A stretch of DNA of 42,107 nucleotides, taken from the NCBI GenBank assembly GCA_016188675.1, contig JACPHJ010000163.1:1-42107 (forward strand), given 5' to 3'. Shown one piece after another: positions 26,265 to 35,899 of this stretch; the first letter of the stretch is position 1, and every line of letters begins with the position of its first letter. The position numbers and the translations under genes were made by a program. This DNA comes from Planctomycetota bacterium (lineage in GTDB: Bacteria; Planctomycetota; Brocadiia; Brocadiales; Brocadiaceae). Below the pieces are notes generated by a model that had not been told where the DNA came from, did no database searches, and saw only the letters and a list, made by a program, of their open reading frames with translations.

Positions 26265-27761
26265 ATGAAGGTAACCTTTATATCGCCGTACCCTGATATT
26301 ACCGCTTTTGGAATAAGAGGTATCTCTTCGTATTTAAAAAGGCACGGCCACAAGACACAGCTTATTTTCTTGCCTGATCCACACAGTGATAACCTTATGT
26401 ATAATGTGCAGAGATACGAAGACAATGTTCTTAAGGAACTAGTCTCGCTGTGCAAAGATTCGAATCTCATTGGTATAACGTTGATGACGAATTTCTTTGA
26501 TGCCGCTGTCCAGATTACCAGAAGATTAAAGAGTGAGATTAGTACGCCGATAATCTGGGGAGGGGTTCATCCCACAATTTGCCCGGAGGAATCCTTAGAA
26601 TACGCTGATATGGTATGTATTGGCGACGGCGAAGATGCCATGCTGGAACTTGCAAATAAGACGGCTAACGGTGAAGATTGTTCAAACGTTGCGAACTTCT
26701 GCATAAAATATAATGGCAAGATAATAAAAAATCCTGTCAGACCGCTGACGCGTGATCTTGATCACTATCCAATCGCTGACTACATCATGGAAGATCATCA
26801 CATAATTCTGGACGGACATATAAGGCCGTTGACGCGTGAATCAATAAGATTCTTTCAGGAAAGGGCTGTTCTCTCGGTTTTTTTAAAAAAAATAGGTTAT
26901 CAAACCATGACGGGAAGGGGCTGCCCTCATAAGTGTACCTACTGTGTTAATGATATGATTAAAAATCTTTATGCCGGACAAAGTTATTTAAGGTGGAGGT
27001 CAACGGCACACGTAATGGAAGAACTCCTGTGGGTTAAAGAAAACATGCCATATATCAATTTTATATGGATATCTGACGATGCCTTTTTTGCCCGTAATCC
27101 GGAAAGCCTGCGCGAATTTTGCAGAGAATATAAAGAAAAAATAAATATCCCGTTTACCTGTCTTGCAAGTCCATTAACCATTACAGAAGAAAAAATGGAA
27201 ATATTGATTGACGCCGGATTGATATACCTCCAGATGGGTGTGGAAAGCGGCAGTAAAAATGTGCAGGAAGTATTTAACAGGAAAAATATGTCTAATGAGA
27301 GGATGATAAAGGCAATCAGGATTATCAATAAATATAAAGACAGGATGCTCCCGCCAGCCTATGATTTCATTCTTGACGTACCCTATGAGAAGGATGAGGA
27401 TAAGGTCGAAAGCCTGCGATTTATATCTGAAATACCAAAACCGTTTCGTCTTCAACCGTTTTCCCTCGTCCTGTACCCGGGAACAAAGTTGTATCAAATG
27501 GCAAAGGCGGATGGAATCATCACGGATGAAAAAAAACAGATATATGCAAAAAGCTATGGAATGCGTGAACCAAATTATCTCAATTTATTGATGACGTTAT
27601 CAAAAGACGGCCGTATGCCCTCCTTATTGCTAAGACTTTTAATAAGCAATCCTGTAGTAAAAATCCTCAATAGTAAATCGATGAAGCCCTTTTTTAGATA
27701 TCTTGACAAAGGACTCAGAGGGACATCTCACCTGATAAAGAAGCTACTCAAAAATGTTTAA
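26265..27761 (+). CDS. B12-binding radical SAM enzyme 2
   Basis: A 498-residue paralogue of the enzyme at 21053, similar over its whole length. A cobalamin-binding-like N-terminus (FISPYPDITAFGIRGIS, WGGVHPTICPEE, CIGDGEDAM) precedes the radical SAM core with C220, C224 and C227 in GRGCPHKCTYC, the same numbering as in enzyme 1. The C-terminal half has LQMGVESGSK and PFSLVLYPGTKLY, common in this class. GGAGAAG precedes the ATG. The conserved pairing suggests two successive or alternative steps on related substrates, but that is inference. Confidence 0.83.
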   Translation: MKVTFISPYPDITAFGIRGISSYLKRHGHKTQLIFLPDPHSDNLMYNVQRYEDNVLKELVSLCKDSNLIGITLMTNFFDAAVQITRRLKSEISTPIIWGGVHPTICPEESLEYADMVCIGDGEDAMLELANKTANGEDCSNVANFCIKYNGKIIKNPVRPLTRDLDHYPIADYIMEDHHIILDGHIRPLTRESIRFFQERAVLSVFLKKIGYQTMTGRGCPHKCTYCVNDMIKNLYAGQSYLRWRSTAHVMEELLWVKENMPYINFIWISDDAFFARNPESLREFCREYKEKINIPFTCLASPLTITEEKMEILIDAGLIYLQMGVESGSKNVQEVFNRKNMSNERMIKAIRIINKYKDRMLPPAYDFILDVPYEKDEDKVESLRFISEIPKPFRLQPFSLVLYPGTKLYQMAKADGIITDEKKQIYAKSYGMREPNYLNLLMTLSKDGRMPSLLLRLLISNPVVKILNSKSMKPFFRYLDKGLRGTSHLIKKLLKNV

Positions 27762-27872
27762 TTTAATAGCCGGACGTAGAAAAGAACTGAAAAAAAATAA
27801 AAGTCAGATAAATATCTTTTCTCAAAACGTTTTTCTATAAATAGAATTAGAATATATGGCAAGGAATCAACA

Positions 27873-29246
27873 ATGAAAGTATTACTAATCCAGGCTTACT
27901 TAGGCCGAAATGAATCGGACGGTGCAATATTCCCTTTGGGATTGTGTTATATTGCCACTGCTTTAAAGAAGCATGAAGTCGAAATGTTTGACCCTAATAC
28001 AAGCCGGAAACCATATGAAGAGTTAACGGAAAAAATAAAATGTTTTCAACCTCAGGCAGCCTGTATTTCCATTCGCAATGTAGACACTACGCAAAGAAGG
28101 GATATTTTTTATTATTTTAAGACAATCAGACCGACGGTTCAGTTAATAAAGAGCATCGATCCGGAAATTAAGATAATGCTTGGCGGGGCTGGTTTTTCAA
28201 TGTTTGCAGAAAAGATCATGGAACGAATTCCGGAAGCAGATTTTGGAATCTATCTGGAAGGTGAAGAATCCGTTCCGGAGCTATTAAATAATCTAAACAA
28301 TCCGGAAAACACCAAAGGCATTTTTTCACGCAACAATGGAGTGCTTAAGTTTACCGGTATCAGAGGAATGCCGGATTTTACTAACTTACCCATTCCACGA
28401 AGGGACTTATTGGATATTGCAAAATATCTCCATCCAAAAAATAACAACATCGGTATTCAAACGAAAAGAGGTTGTGCCTTAAAATGCGCTTATTGTAATT
28501 ATCAATTTTTAAACGGAGCGGTATATAGGCTTAGATCTCCTGGATCAATTGCAGATGAAATAGAATATCTCATCAATGATTTTAATATAAGAAAATTTAC
28601 ATTTGTAGACAGCACTTTCAATGTTCCTCAAAGGCATGCCGAGGGAATTTGCAATGAGATAATTAAGAGAGGTCTAGATATCCAATGGAGCGCCTGGTTT
28701 GACATAAAACATTTTAGCGAAGAGTTGGCGCTCCTGATTCGTAAAGCAGGATGCAGGAACATAGGCTTTTCTCCGGATGCCGTTACGGATAAGGCGCTTT
28801 CTGCCCTTGAAAAGGGAATTACAGAAGAAGATATTAAAAAAAGTTTGCACACGATAAAAAAGGTCAAAGGAATTAAGGCGGGATATAATTTTTTCATTAC
28901 ATCGCCCGGACAGGATTTTTGGGGTTTTCTAAAGACACTGGCTCTGCTCTTCAAGATTCCGCTTACGTTAATGGGTAAAGGAGGGTGCAGGTTAGGCTGG
29001 ATACGCATCGAACCTTATACGAAGATATATGAAATAGCAATTAAGGAAGGATTGATTGACAAGAACACCGAATTGCTGCCGGAGAATGAGCAACAGCTAT
29101 CCATGCTATTTTATACAAACCCGTCATCAAAATATCTTGACGTCATTGCCAGGGTTGTACTGGATCTTGTGGAAAAATTATTACTCCCGACAGCAAAAAG
29201 TTTGTTAAATAGTGTAAGAATTCTGCTGAAATTCAGAAGAAATTAG
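27873..29246 (+). CDS. B12-binding radical SAM enzyme 3
   Basis: A 457-residue protein. Cobalamin-binding-like N-terminus (FPLGLCYIATALKKHEVEMFDP, MLGGAGFSMF, YLEGEESVPELL) and radical SAM core with C201, C205 and C208 in KRGCALKCAYC. It is more distant from enzymes 1 and 2 than they are from each other and resembles the BchE/HpnR-type subgroup. AAGGA lies about 9 bases upstream of the ATG. It sits 111 bases after enzyme 2 and 36 before the polymerase. The substrate is unknown. Confidence 0.82.
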   Translation: MKVLLIQAYLGRNESDGAIFPLGLCYIATALKKHEVEMFDPNTSRKPYEELTEKIKCFQPQAACISIRNVDTTQRRDIFYYFKTIRPTVQLIKSIDPEIKIMLGGAGFSMFAEKIMERIPEADFGIYLEGEESVPELLNNLNNPENTKGIFSRNNGVLKFTGIRGMPDFTNLPIPRRDLLDIAKYLHPKNNNIGIQTKRGCALKCAYCNYQFLNGAVYRLRSPGSIADEIEYLINDFNIRKFTFVDSTFNVPQRHAEGICNEIIKRGLDIQWSAWFDIKHFSEELALLIRKAGCRNIGFSPDAVTDKALSALEKGITEEDIKKSLHTIKKVKGIKAGYNFFITSPGQDFWGFLKTLALLFKIPLTLMGKGGCRLGWIRIEPYTKIYEIAIKEGLIDKNTELLPENEQQLSMLFYTNPSSKYLDVIARVVLDLVEKLLLPTAKSLLNSVRILLKFRRN

Positions 29247-29282
29247 AACATAAAATGACAAATATTCCTGAGAGCCGACAAC

Positions 29283-30752
29283 ATGATAACCTTTGGCAAG
29301 CTTGAAAATAAACCGTTTGTGAATTTAAATAATATATTTACAAATGAATTCCTTCAAAAATATATCCCAATTGTTATTGTAGAATTCTTATTAAGCTTAT
29401 CGCTGATAGTTCTGCCTTATTCACTTTCCTTTTTTTTCATCTGCCTCATTTTCCTGTTTATAGCGCTTATCAGTAAATTCAAATGGGGAATTTACATTTT
29501 AGCGTTTATAGTACCCCTTGCAGCCGATCATATTGGCTTCCACATCAGGAGTAAATGGAGTGTTGTAGTTGCCGACATAATACCGATATTCCCGATCATT
29601 TCTATCATTACTCTCATAGGCTTTACTTTGCACAGGGCGTCTGGATTACATAAATGGAAAGTCAAAGACCCAATAAATACGTTATTATTTTTACTCCTGT
29701 GCTGGGCGGCATTATCATTATTATGGCCATTTAATTTTAAGCATAATTTGTTTCAGTTATTTATTCTTTTCAATAATTTTCTTTTGTTTTACTTGTTGTT
29801 AAATTCCATCAATACTAAAGATGTTCATAAAAATTTAATGTGGTGTTGGATTGCATTCGGAATTTTTGTTGCCATTTGCACTTTTATATCTGCGATGTTA
29901 GATGGCAAAAAAATATTCAGTAGCAGCGTTTGGAATTGGTTAACTTTCAAACTTTACTTATTAGCGCCGCCTGTTCGTGCAGAAAGCGTTGCAAATACGA
30001 ACGAGACTGCTTTCATTTTAAATCTGACTATTTGCGTAGCCATAGGTATGATGCTCACTGTAAATAGCCTGACAAAAAAAATAGTACTCTCTGCAATCAT
30101 CGTATTTATGATGTTTGCCCATATTTTAACTCTGTCTAAAGGCGGATTGATGGGCATGCTTGCAATGTTTTATTTCTTGCTATTTTTTATTCAAAGATTC
30201 AGAAAAAATTTCTTCCGAAACTTTGTTTTAATACACTTAATAATCATTTCTCTCCTTGTGCTTCAGGTTATAATTTCTCGTGAGAGTAAATCTCCGAGGA
30301 TCGTATCTTCCAGCCAATCGGCTTCTTTACAATCACGGGTAGACGTATTATATAAGCCTGGTATGAAAAAGTTGCTGGATGGCAATTTGCTCAAAGGAAT
30401 GAGTATAGGGACTTCAAAAACGTATCTGGATGCGTCCAATGGAGGTTGTCCGCATGCACATAGCATATATTTTTCTACCTTATTCGATCTGGGACTTATT
30501 GGGATAGCGATTGTTACTTTGATCTTTTTTGTTTTCCTGAAAGATTTTATGAAAATGGTGAAATTTCGGCAGACAAACCACCAGTTAATGTTTCTTTGTT
30601 GTTGTGGCGGTTTAGTAGCTACACTTGCCCATGGCATCATAGACTTCGAATATAACACTCCGGAGATATGGTTCTTCTTCGGTCTAACCGTTGCAACCCT
30701 TAATCTGGCTAAGCAAGAGTTGGGTCACATTAAATTTGCAGGAGTTTCATAA
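29283..30752 (+). CDS. O-antigen ligase/Wzy-type polymerase
   Basis: A 489-residue membrane protein with about 11-12 hydrophobic segments and one large periplasmic loop (about residues 340-395) ending in GGCPHAHSIYFSTLFDLGLIG. The H-S-x-Y motif in that loop is the hallmark of the WaaL/Wzy/O-antigen ligase family. It should join flipped oligosaccharide units into a chain or onto an acceptor. Its stop overlaps the next start by one base (TAATG), so the two are translationally coupled. Confidence 0.85.
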   Translation: MITFGKLENKPFVNLNNIFTNEFLQKYIPIVIVEFLLSLSLIVLPYSLSFFFICLIFLFIALISKFKWGIYILAFIVPLAADHIGFHIRSKWSVVVADIIPIFPIISIITLIGFTLHRASGLHKWKVKDPINTLLFLLLCWAALSLLWPFNFKHNLFQLFILFNNFLLFYLLLNSINTKDVHKNLMWCWIAFGIFVAICTFISAMLDGKKIFSSSVWNWLTFKLYLLAPPVRAESVANTNETAFILNLTICVAIGMMLTVNSLTKKIVLSAIIVFMMFAHILTLSKGGLMGMLAMFYFLLFFIQRFRKNFFRNFVLIHLIIISLLVLQVIISRESKSPRIVSSSQSASLQSRVDVLYKPGMKKLLDGNLLKGMSIGTSKTYLDASNGGCPHAHSIYFSTLFDLGLIGIAIVTLIFFVFLKDFMKMVKFRQTNHQLMFLCCCGGLVATLAHGIIDFEYNTPEIWFFFGLTVATLNLAKQELGHIKFAGVS

Positions 30753-31705
30753 TGATAGTGAGAGAAAGTTTACTTAGAGATGTCTTGAGATTGATAATTT
30801 GGTTTCCGTTTAGATGGTTGATATATCTCCTGCCTGTTTCTGTATCCCTGTTTATATACAGGAGAATGGGAGATATCCATTATTATTTTAATAAAAAAAA
30901 GAGTGCCGCCATAGAAACCAACATTAAAAATGCTTTTAAAGATCGCAAAAATAAAAACGAGTTGTTAGATATAGTCAGGGAAAATATGCAGTCCCACTAT
31001 ATAGACAGATTGATAATCTTTTTATTTCCGAAGCTGAATAAAGACAATATTGAAAATTTTGTCTCCATAGAGGGGTTAGATTTTTTGGATGCCGCACTGG
31101 CGAAGAAGAAAGGTTGCATCCTGGTTCACCCTCATTTCGGACCCGCACAGTTATCTTTGTGTGCATTAGGCCATAAGGGCTATAAAATGAATCAACTCGG
31201 TTACAGAACTACGGATGGACTAAGCTATATAGGACGGGAAGTTCAGGCAAAGACGAGATTAAAGATTGAGGAAAACAAAATACCGGCCAGGATGTTATAT
31301 GTTAACAAATTCATGAGACCATTATTTACGGCGTTAAATAACAACGAAGTGTTAATGACAGCCGGAGATGCGGGAGGCGCCACCAGATTCGTCGGGAAAT
31401 ATATTACCGCTAAATTTTTCGGCAATGATATGCATTTTCCCACGGGCTGGGTCTCTCTTGCCCAAAAAACAGGGGCTTCAGTGTTGCCATTATCCTTATA
31501 TCAAAATGGCAGGAATAAATATAAAGTCGTCATCCACGCACCTATTCATTTAGAAACACAAACTGATGATACTGACAATATTTTAGAAAATGTTGAGAAA
31601 TTTGTTAAAATATTGGAAGAAGACGTACGCACATATCCTCATCAATGGCATTTTTGGGATGAGTTTTTCGAGGGCAATCTGTTAGTTAAAACATGCGCAA
31701 GCTAA
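30752..31705 (+). CDS. LpxL/HtrB-like acyltransferase
   Basis: A 317-residue, membrane-associated member of the lipid A late-acyltransferase family. The N-terminal hydrophobic anchor (about 12-32) is followed by the catalytic block GCILVHPHFGPAQLSL. In LpxL the motif is H-x4-E/D; here H128 is followed by Q133, so the acidic partner is replaced. Later family features (TAGDAGGATRF, FPTGWVSLAQKTGASVLPLSL) are intact. It is translationally coupled to the polymerase gene and overlaps the GT9 gene by 13 bases. It may acylate a glycolipid or exported glycan rather than lipid A. Confidence 0.78.
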   Translation: MIVRESLLRDVLRLIIWFPFRWLIYLLPVSVSLFIYRRMGDIHYYFNKKKSAAIETNIKNAFKDRKNKNELLDIVRENMQSHYIDRLIIFLFPKLNKDNIENFVSIEGLDFLDAALAKKKGCILVHPHFGPAQLSLCALGHKGYKMNQLGYRTTDGLSYIGREVQAKTRLKIEENKIPARMLYVNKFMRPLFTALNNNEVLMTAGDAGGATRFVGKYITAKFFGNDMHFPTGWVSLAQKTGASVLPLSLYQNGRNKYKVVIHAPIHLETQTDDTDNILENVEKFVKILEEDVRTYPHQWHFWDEFFEGNLLVKTCAS

Positions 31706-32850
31706 AAAGAAGTATCTTTAAAATCAGTACGTATATTCGTCCTGTTACAAAGTTGCTGAAAAAAAACGAACGGCAATTTCCTGATTCACCCGGACGAATT
31801 TTGCTGGTCAAGACACATGCTATTGGCGATACGATAATGATAACACCGGCAATAAAGGCATTGCGTAACAGGTATCCAAATGCACATATTGGGTTACTCA
31901 CCGGTCTATCGTCAATGAAGATTATTCAGGGAAATACAGATATTGACGAGTTGTTAGCTTTTGATGAATCAGCGCTTTTTGCCCCAAAACCGACCGAAAT
32001 AATAAAATTAATCTACAGGGTAAGGATGAAAAAATTTGATATGGCGTTTATCTTTCAATATTCGACCCTTATACATTTACTTGTCAAAGCGTTCGGTATT
32101 CCATTCAGAATAGGTTTTGATATGGATGGCTCCGGTTTCTCACTCACCCGGAGCGTACCATGGAATGTTTCTGGAGAAAGATGGACAGGGGATGTTTTTT
32201 TAGATTTAGCGAGATTGGCAGGGGCAGAAATAACGGATAAACGGCACAAGATACATATTTCTGAGGGTGACATAAAATTTGCTGATGATTTTTTAAAGTC
32301 CAACCGGATAACAGACAAAGATATTCTGGTTGGAATATTTCCCGGTGGCGGTAAAAACACCAGAGACATTGTTTACCATAAACGCTGGGGGATAGAAAAA
32401 TATGCAGCTATCATTGACATGCTCTCTGCTAATTACAATGCCAAGATAATTGTCTTTGGTTCTTCAGATGAAGAAAATCTGGCATCCGCGCTTTTAAAAC
32501 TCTCTCGTACAGAAATAATTAGCGCCTGTGGTAAGACTAATTTAAAACAGCTTTCTGCATTAATCAAAAAGTGTTCTCTTTTTATAACCAACGATTCTGC
32601 GCCACTGCATATCGCAATAGCCATGGACACACCTACTGTTTCCCTTTTTGGCCCAAGCCGGGCAAAGTCGATTATAGAGGAAAATGAAAAACACGTTGCC
32701 ATCCAGAGCACGTATCCATGCAGTCCATGTTATTGTAACAGTGTTTTTCCAGGTTGTGAGAAACCCGAATGCATGGAAGCGATAGGCATAAATGAGGTAA
32801 TCATTGCTGTAGAGAGACAACTGGGTAAACTTTGTATGATAAAGGGATAA
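31693..32850 (+). CDS. GT9 heptosyltransferase-like glycosyltransferase
   Basis: A 385-residue cytoplasmic GT-B enzyme of family 9. Visible: ILLVKTHAIGDTIMITPAI near residue 33, FPGGGKNTRDIVYHKRW in the middle, and TNDSAPLHIAIAMDTPTVSLFGPS in the C-terminal nucleotide-sugar domain, with a Cys-rich stretch (YPCSPCYCN) near the end that is common in GT9. It transfers heptose or a related sugar to a lipid-linked acceptor. Its start lies inside the end of the acyltransferase gene (13-base overlap). Confidence 0.87.
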   Translation: MRKLKRSIFKISTYIRPVTKLLKKNERQFPDSPGRILLVKTHAIGDTIMITPAIKALRNRYPNAHIGLLTGLSSMKIIQGNTDIDELLAFDESALFAPKPTEIIKLIYRVRMKKFDMAFIFQYSTLIHLLVKAFGIPFRIGFDMDGSGFSLTRSVPWNVSGERWTGDVFLDLARLAGAEITDKRHKIHISEGDIKFADDFLKSNRITDKDILVGIFPGGGKNTRDIVYHKRWGIEKYAAIIDMLSANYNAKIIVFGSSDEENLASALLKLSRTEIISACGKTNLKQLSALIKKCSLFITNDSAPLHIAIAMDTPTVSLFGPSRAKSIIEENEKHVAIQSTYPCSPCYCNSVFPGCEKPECMEAIGINEVIIAVERQLGKLCMIKG

Positions 32851-32854
32851 TAAA

Positions 32855-34516
32855 ATGAGCCTAAGAAAAAATAACAAATTAATAGTCATCTTATGTGTTA
32901 GTTTACTTACTTTGGTAAAAATGGAAGGTACAGGTGTGGCTGATGAACCCAGGATTAATTTAGAAGCTATTGCTCAGCATGCACAGCAAATGCATATATT
33001 CATGGAACAGAGGAAGGCGCAGGGATTCAATGTCTCTAAGGCTGAGGAACTCGACAGGCTTTCCAGAGAGTCGGCAGGAAAGGGTAATTATGAGGAGGCT
33101 TTCAGATTAATAATTGAGGCAAAATCATTGCTGGAACAAATGAAAGATTTACCGGCAAACCAAATTTCCGTGGTACTCCCCATCAGCGCAGCGAAGGTAC
33201 GCATAACAAGTGCAGTGCCCAATTTTACTACAGGAAAGGATGTAACGGATTCCCGAAAGGCATTTACACCACAGCCAGTGGATGTAAAAGATGGGAAAGT
33301 TACGTTGACGTTAAGCAGCATACCTGTTTTTGTGGAGGATATTTCAGAAGCCGGCAAAATAATGGATGAAACCGGGGAAACCTCTCCATTTGGCATTCAC
33401 GAACCGCCTGTAGATACTTACGATACCCGCATTGACGACCTGGGGATTCGTTGGGTACGGCTTTCCGGTCCGTCAGGAGTTGTATGGGATGCAGATGAAC
33501 CGGAAAAAGGAAGATATAATTGGTCGCGTATTGATAATTATGTCTCTATATTCCATAAACATAATGTTAACATGGTGGTTACCGTTATTTGTTTTAATAA
33601 ATGGGATCAGGGAGGCGGGACATTAAAGGTACCCGGCATTCCTGTCACAAAATTGCCCAAACACTTGATGGAATATCAATCTTTTTTAAAACGAGTTGTT
33701 GAAAGATTTGATGGTGATGGTATTGATGATGCGCCAGGATCACCCGTTGTACGTTACTGGCAGATAGAAAATGAACCGGATGGAATAGGATGGAAAGATA
33801 CCCCGATTAACTTCGCTAAGTTAGTTAAAATATCCTATAAGGTAATTAAAGAAACTAACCCGAATGCAAAGGTAGTTTTGGCCGGGATAGCCACTCCAGA
33901 GGGATTTTACAGGTTTTATGTCCCTATGTTGGAAGCATTGGCAAAGATGAAAGAAGGTCCGGATGAAAGGGCTTTTGACGTTGTCGATATTCACTGGTCA
34001 CTTGAAGCGGGCGGAGATTATAGAGCAGTCAAAGGTCATAATATGAAGGCTCTTGTCAGCGACATACGCAATAAATTAGATAGTTTAGGTTACAAAAACA
34101 CCCCTGTTTGGATTACTGAAATGTCCACGTATTGTGGTAAACCTGGCAATCCCCTCCCTGGTGTGTTTTTTAAAGAAAAGTCAGAAGCCGACCATGCGGC
34201 CGAACTCATAAAAAGTTATGTTTACCCTTTTGGCCTGGGAGTAAAGAAAATATTCTGGACGTTTGGATTAGTTGACCGACATAACCTCGGCGGACAGGGA
34301 GTCAACAATTACTTTGACACAGTTGGTCTTATTCACAACCCTTTGAATGAAGGTAAATCTCATAAAAAGCTTGCTTATTATTCGTACAAGCTGATGGTAG
34401 ATAAACTAAAAGGCAGCAGTAATATAATACCTTTAAACCTGGGTGAAGGTATCCATGCCTATAAATTTTTAAAGGACGGAAAATCTGTGTATGTATTGTG
34501 GTATGAACGTGGTTAG
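32855..34516 (+). CDS. secreted clan-A glycoside hydrolase
   Basis: A 553-residue protein. An N-terminal signal-like hydrophobic stretch (about 9-22) is followed by a helical region (about 30-95), a linker, and a TIM-barrel hydrolase from about 170. The two catalytic-type glutamates are visible: WQIENEPD (about 304, acid/base) and WITEMSTY (about 421, nucleophile), as in GH5/GH39-like clan-A enzymes. It starts 4 bases after the GT9 gene. Hydrolases encoded in polymer loci often trim or release the chain made by that locus. The bond it cuts cannot be told from sequence. Confidence 0.8.
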   Translation: MSLRKNNKLIVILCVSLLTLVKMEGTGVADEPRINLEAIAQHAQQMHIFMEQRKAQGFNVSKAEELDRLSRESAGKGNYEEAFRLIIEAKSLLEQMKDLPANQISVVLPISAAKVRITSAVPNFTTGKDVTDSRKAFTPQPVDVKDGKVTLTLSSIPVFVEDISEAGKIMDETGETSPFGIHEPPVDTYDTRIDDLGIRWVRLSGPSGVVWDADEPEKGRYNWSRIDNYVSIFHKHNVNMVVTVICFNKWDQGGGTLKVPGIPVTKLPKHLMEYQSFLKRVVERFDGDGIDDAPGSPVVRYWQIENEPDGIGWKDTPINFAKLVKISYKVIKETNPNAKVVLAGIATPEGFYRFYVPMLEALAKMKEGPDERAFDVVDIHWSLEAGGDYRAVKGHNMKALVSDIRNKLDSLGYKNTPVWITEMSTYCGKPGNPLPGVFFKEKSEADHAAELIKSYVYPFGLGVKKIFWTFGLVDRHNLGGQGVNNYFDTVGLIHNPLNEGKSHKKLAYYSYKLMVDKLKGSSNIIPLNLGEGIHAYKFLKDGKSVYVLWYERG

Positions 34517-34578
34517 GGTAATGGTAATTTAATAAAATGTTTATGCTAATAATAATTCACTATCTGAGGAATATATAA

Positions 34579-35889
34579 ATGAACAGGGAATCATCTGAGA
34601 AAATTACGCTAATAGTCGGATCAGGAATGACGGGCTTAACGGCAGCATATACCCTCGCCAGTGCAGGAAAGAAATGTGTACTTCTGGAAAGCGAAGAATC
34701 TATCGGGGGGAATTGCCGCACCTACGTATTGGACGATATAACATTGGATCTGGGACCTCATGTATTATCACTCAATCAGGATTTGGAAGGCGATAAATTA
34801 TTATTAAAACTATTAGATAATGACGTGATTTCCAGAAAATGGAATGTCGCAATACATTACAAGGGAAAATATTGGAGATTTCCTCCCACTTTAGGGGATT
34901 TGTTGTTTTATCCCTGGAAGTATAAGCAAGAGATGATTATGATGCGGCTACGGAAAAATTCTGACAGGCCATTTGATAAAAACTCTTTGCAATATGCGTT
35001 CGAAGAAAAAGCGGGTCACTCTTTTTATAGTGATTTCCTTTCCACTTTTATATTGAAAAAAGCTTGTTTAAGCGGAGACAAAGTACACCGCGACTGGTTT
35101 TTCCGGACTGACCGTGATATTTATCAACATAAGGAAATTCCTAAAAAAGGACGCCCCTTAAAATCATGGTATTATCCTTCCAAAGGGTTTGGAACGATTC
35201 CTCAAAAACTTTGGGAAATGTATTCTCTCGCCGGAGGAGAAACCATATTAAATTGCGGTCCTGTATCTTTTGAAAAAACCAAAGACCGCATCATAAGCGT
35301 AAAAGCGGGCAATAAGGTATTTTTAGTAGAAGATGTAATCTGGACCGGATCAATAAATGAATTAAATTCCCTTCTGGATGCCGGGATTCCACAAATTAAA
35401 TATGTAGATACTCTAACTGTCTTTCTAACTTACAATCGAAAGAAAAAAACTCCCCGTCCTTTTGTTTATACCTTTCATCCCCAGGAGGATTTGATTTTCA
35501 ATCGAATATATTATCCGGATCATATATACGGTGAGAAAAGCCTGCCCGATAGAGAAGGTATTTGCCTTGAGTTAAATAATTTAACCGGTTTATGGAATAC
35601 ATCAGATGATGAGATTACCGCACGAGCTGTCAATGATATAGAAAAAATGGGACTTTTTAAGAAAACCGATCTTCGCAAGCAGCAACTTTTCAGGCTGAAA
35701 GAGTGTATGCCCGTATATGGACTCGACTATGAAACAAAAGTTCAGGAGGCGCTCAAAGTAATACACGGTTATCGAAACTTATACTCGGTTGGCCGTAAAG
35801 GGGGATATTTTTTCTGTCTATCACATTCTGCCGTTAGCCAGGGATTAAAAGTAGCAAAATATTTATTGGAAGGCAGACCAGAAATCTGA
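34579..35889 (+). CDS. FAD-dependent amine-oxidase/UDP-galactopyranose-mutase-like protein
   Basis: A 436-residue flavoprotein. The N-terminal dinucleotide loop VGSGMTGLTAAYTLASAG is followed by the FAD-binding continuation LLESEESIGGNCRTY and LGPHVLS. The C-terminus has a second FAD contact region (YSVGRKGGYFF). Proteins of this type in polysaccharide loci are annotated as protoporphyrinogen-oxidase-like or mutase-like; the reaction is usually unknown. A weak GAGGA site lies upstream of the ATG. It lies 62 bases after the hydrolase gene. Confidence 0.78.
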   Translation: MNRESSEKITLIVGSGMTGLTAAYTLASAGKKCVLLESEESIGGNCRTYVLDDITLDLGPHVLSLNQDLEGDKLLLKLLDNDVISRKWNVAIHYKGKYWRFPPTLGDLLFYPWKYKQEMIMMRLRKNSDRPFDKNSLQYAFEEKAGHSFYSDFLSTFILKKACLSGDKVHRDWFFRTDRDIYQHKEIPKKGRPLKSWYYPSKGFGTIPQKLWEMYSLAGGETILNCGPVSFEKTKDRIISVKAGNKVFLVEDVIWTGSINELNSLLDAGIPQIKYVDTLTVFLTYNRKKKTPRPFVYTFHPQEDLIFNRIYYPDHIYGEKSLPDREGICLELNNLTGLWNTSDDEITARAVNDIEKMGLFKKTDLRKQQLFRLKECMPVYGLDYETKVQEALKVIHGYRNLYSVGRKGGYFFCLSHSAVSQGLKVAKYLLEGRPEI

Positions 35890-35899
35890 AAAGTAAATC

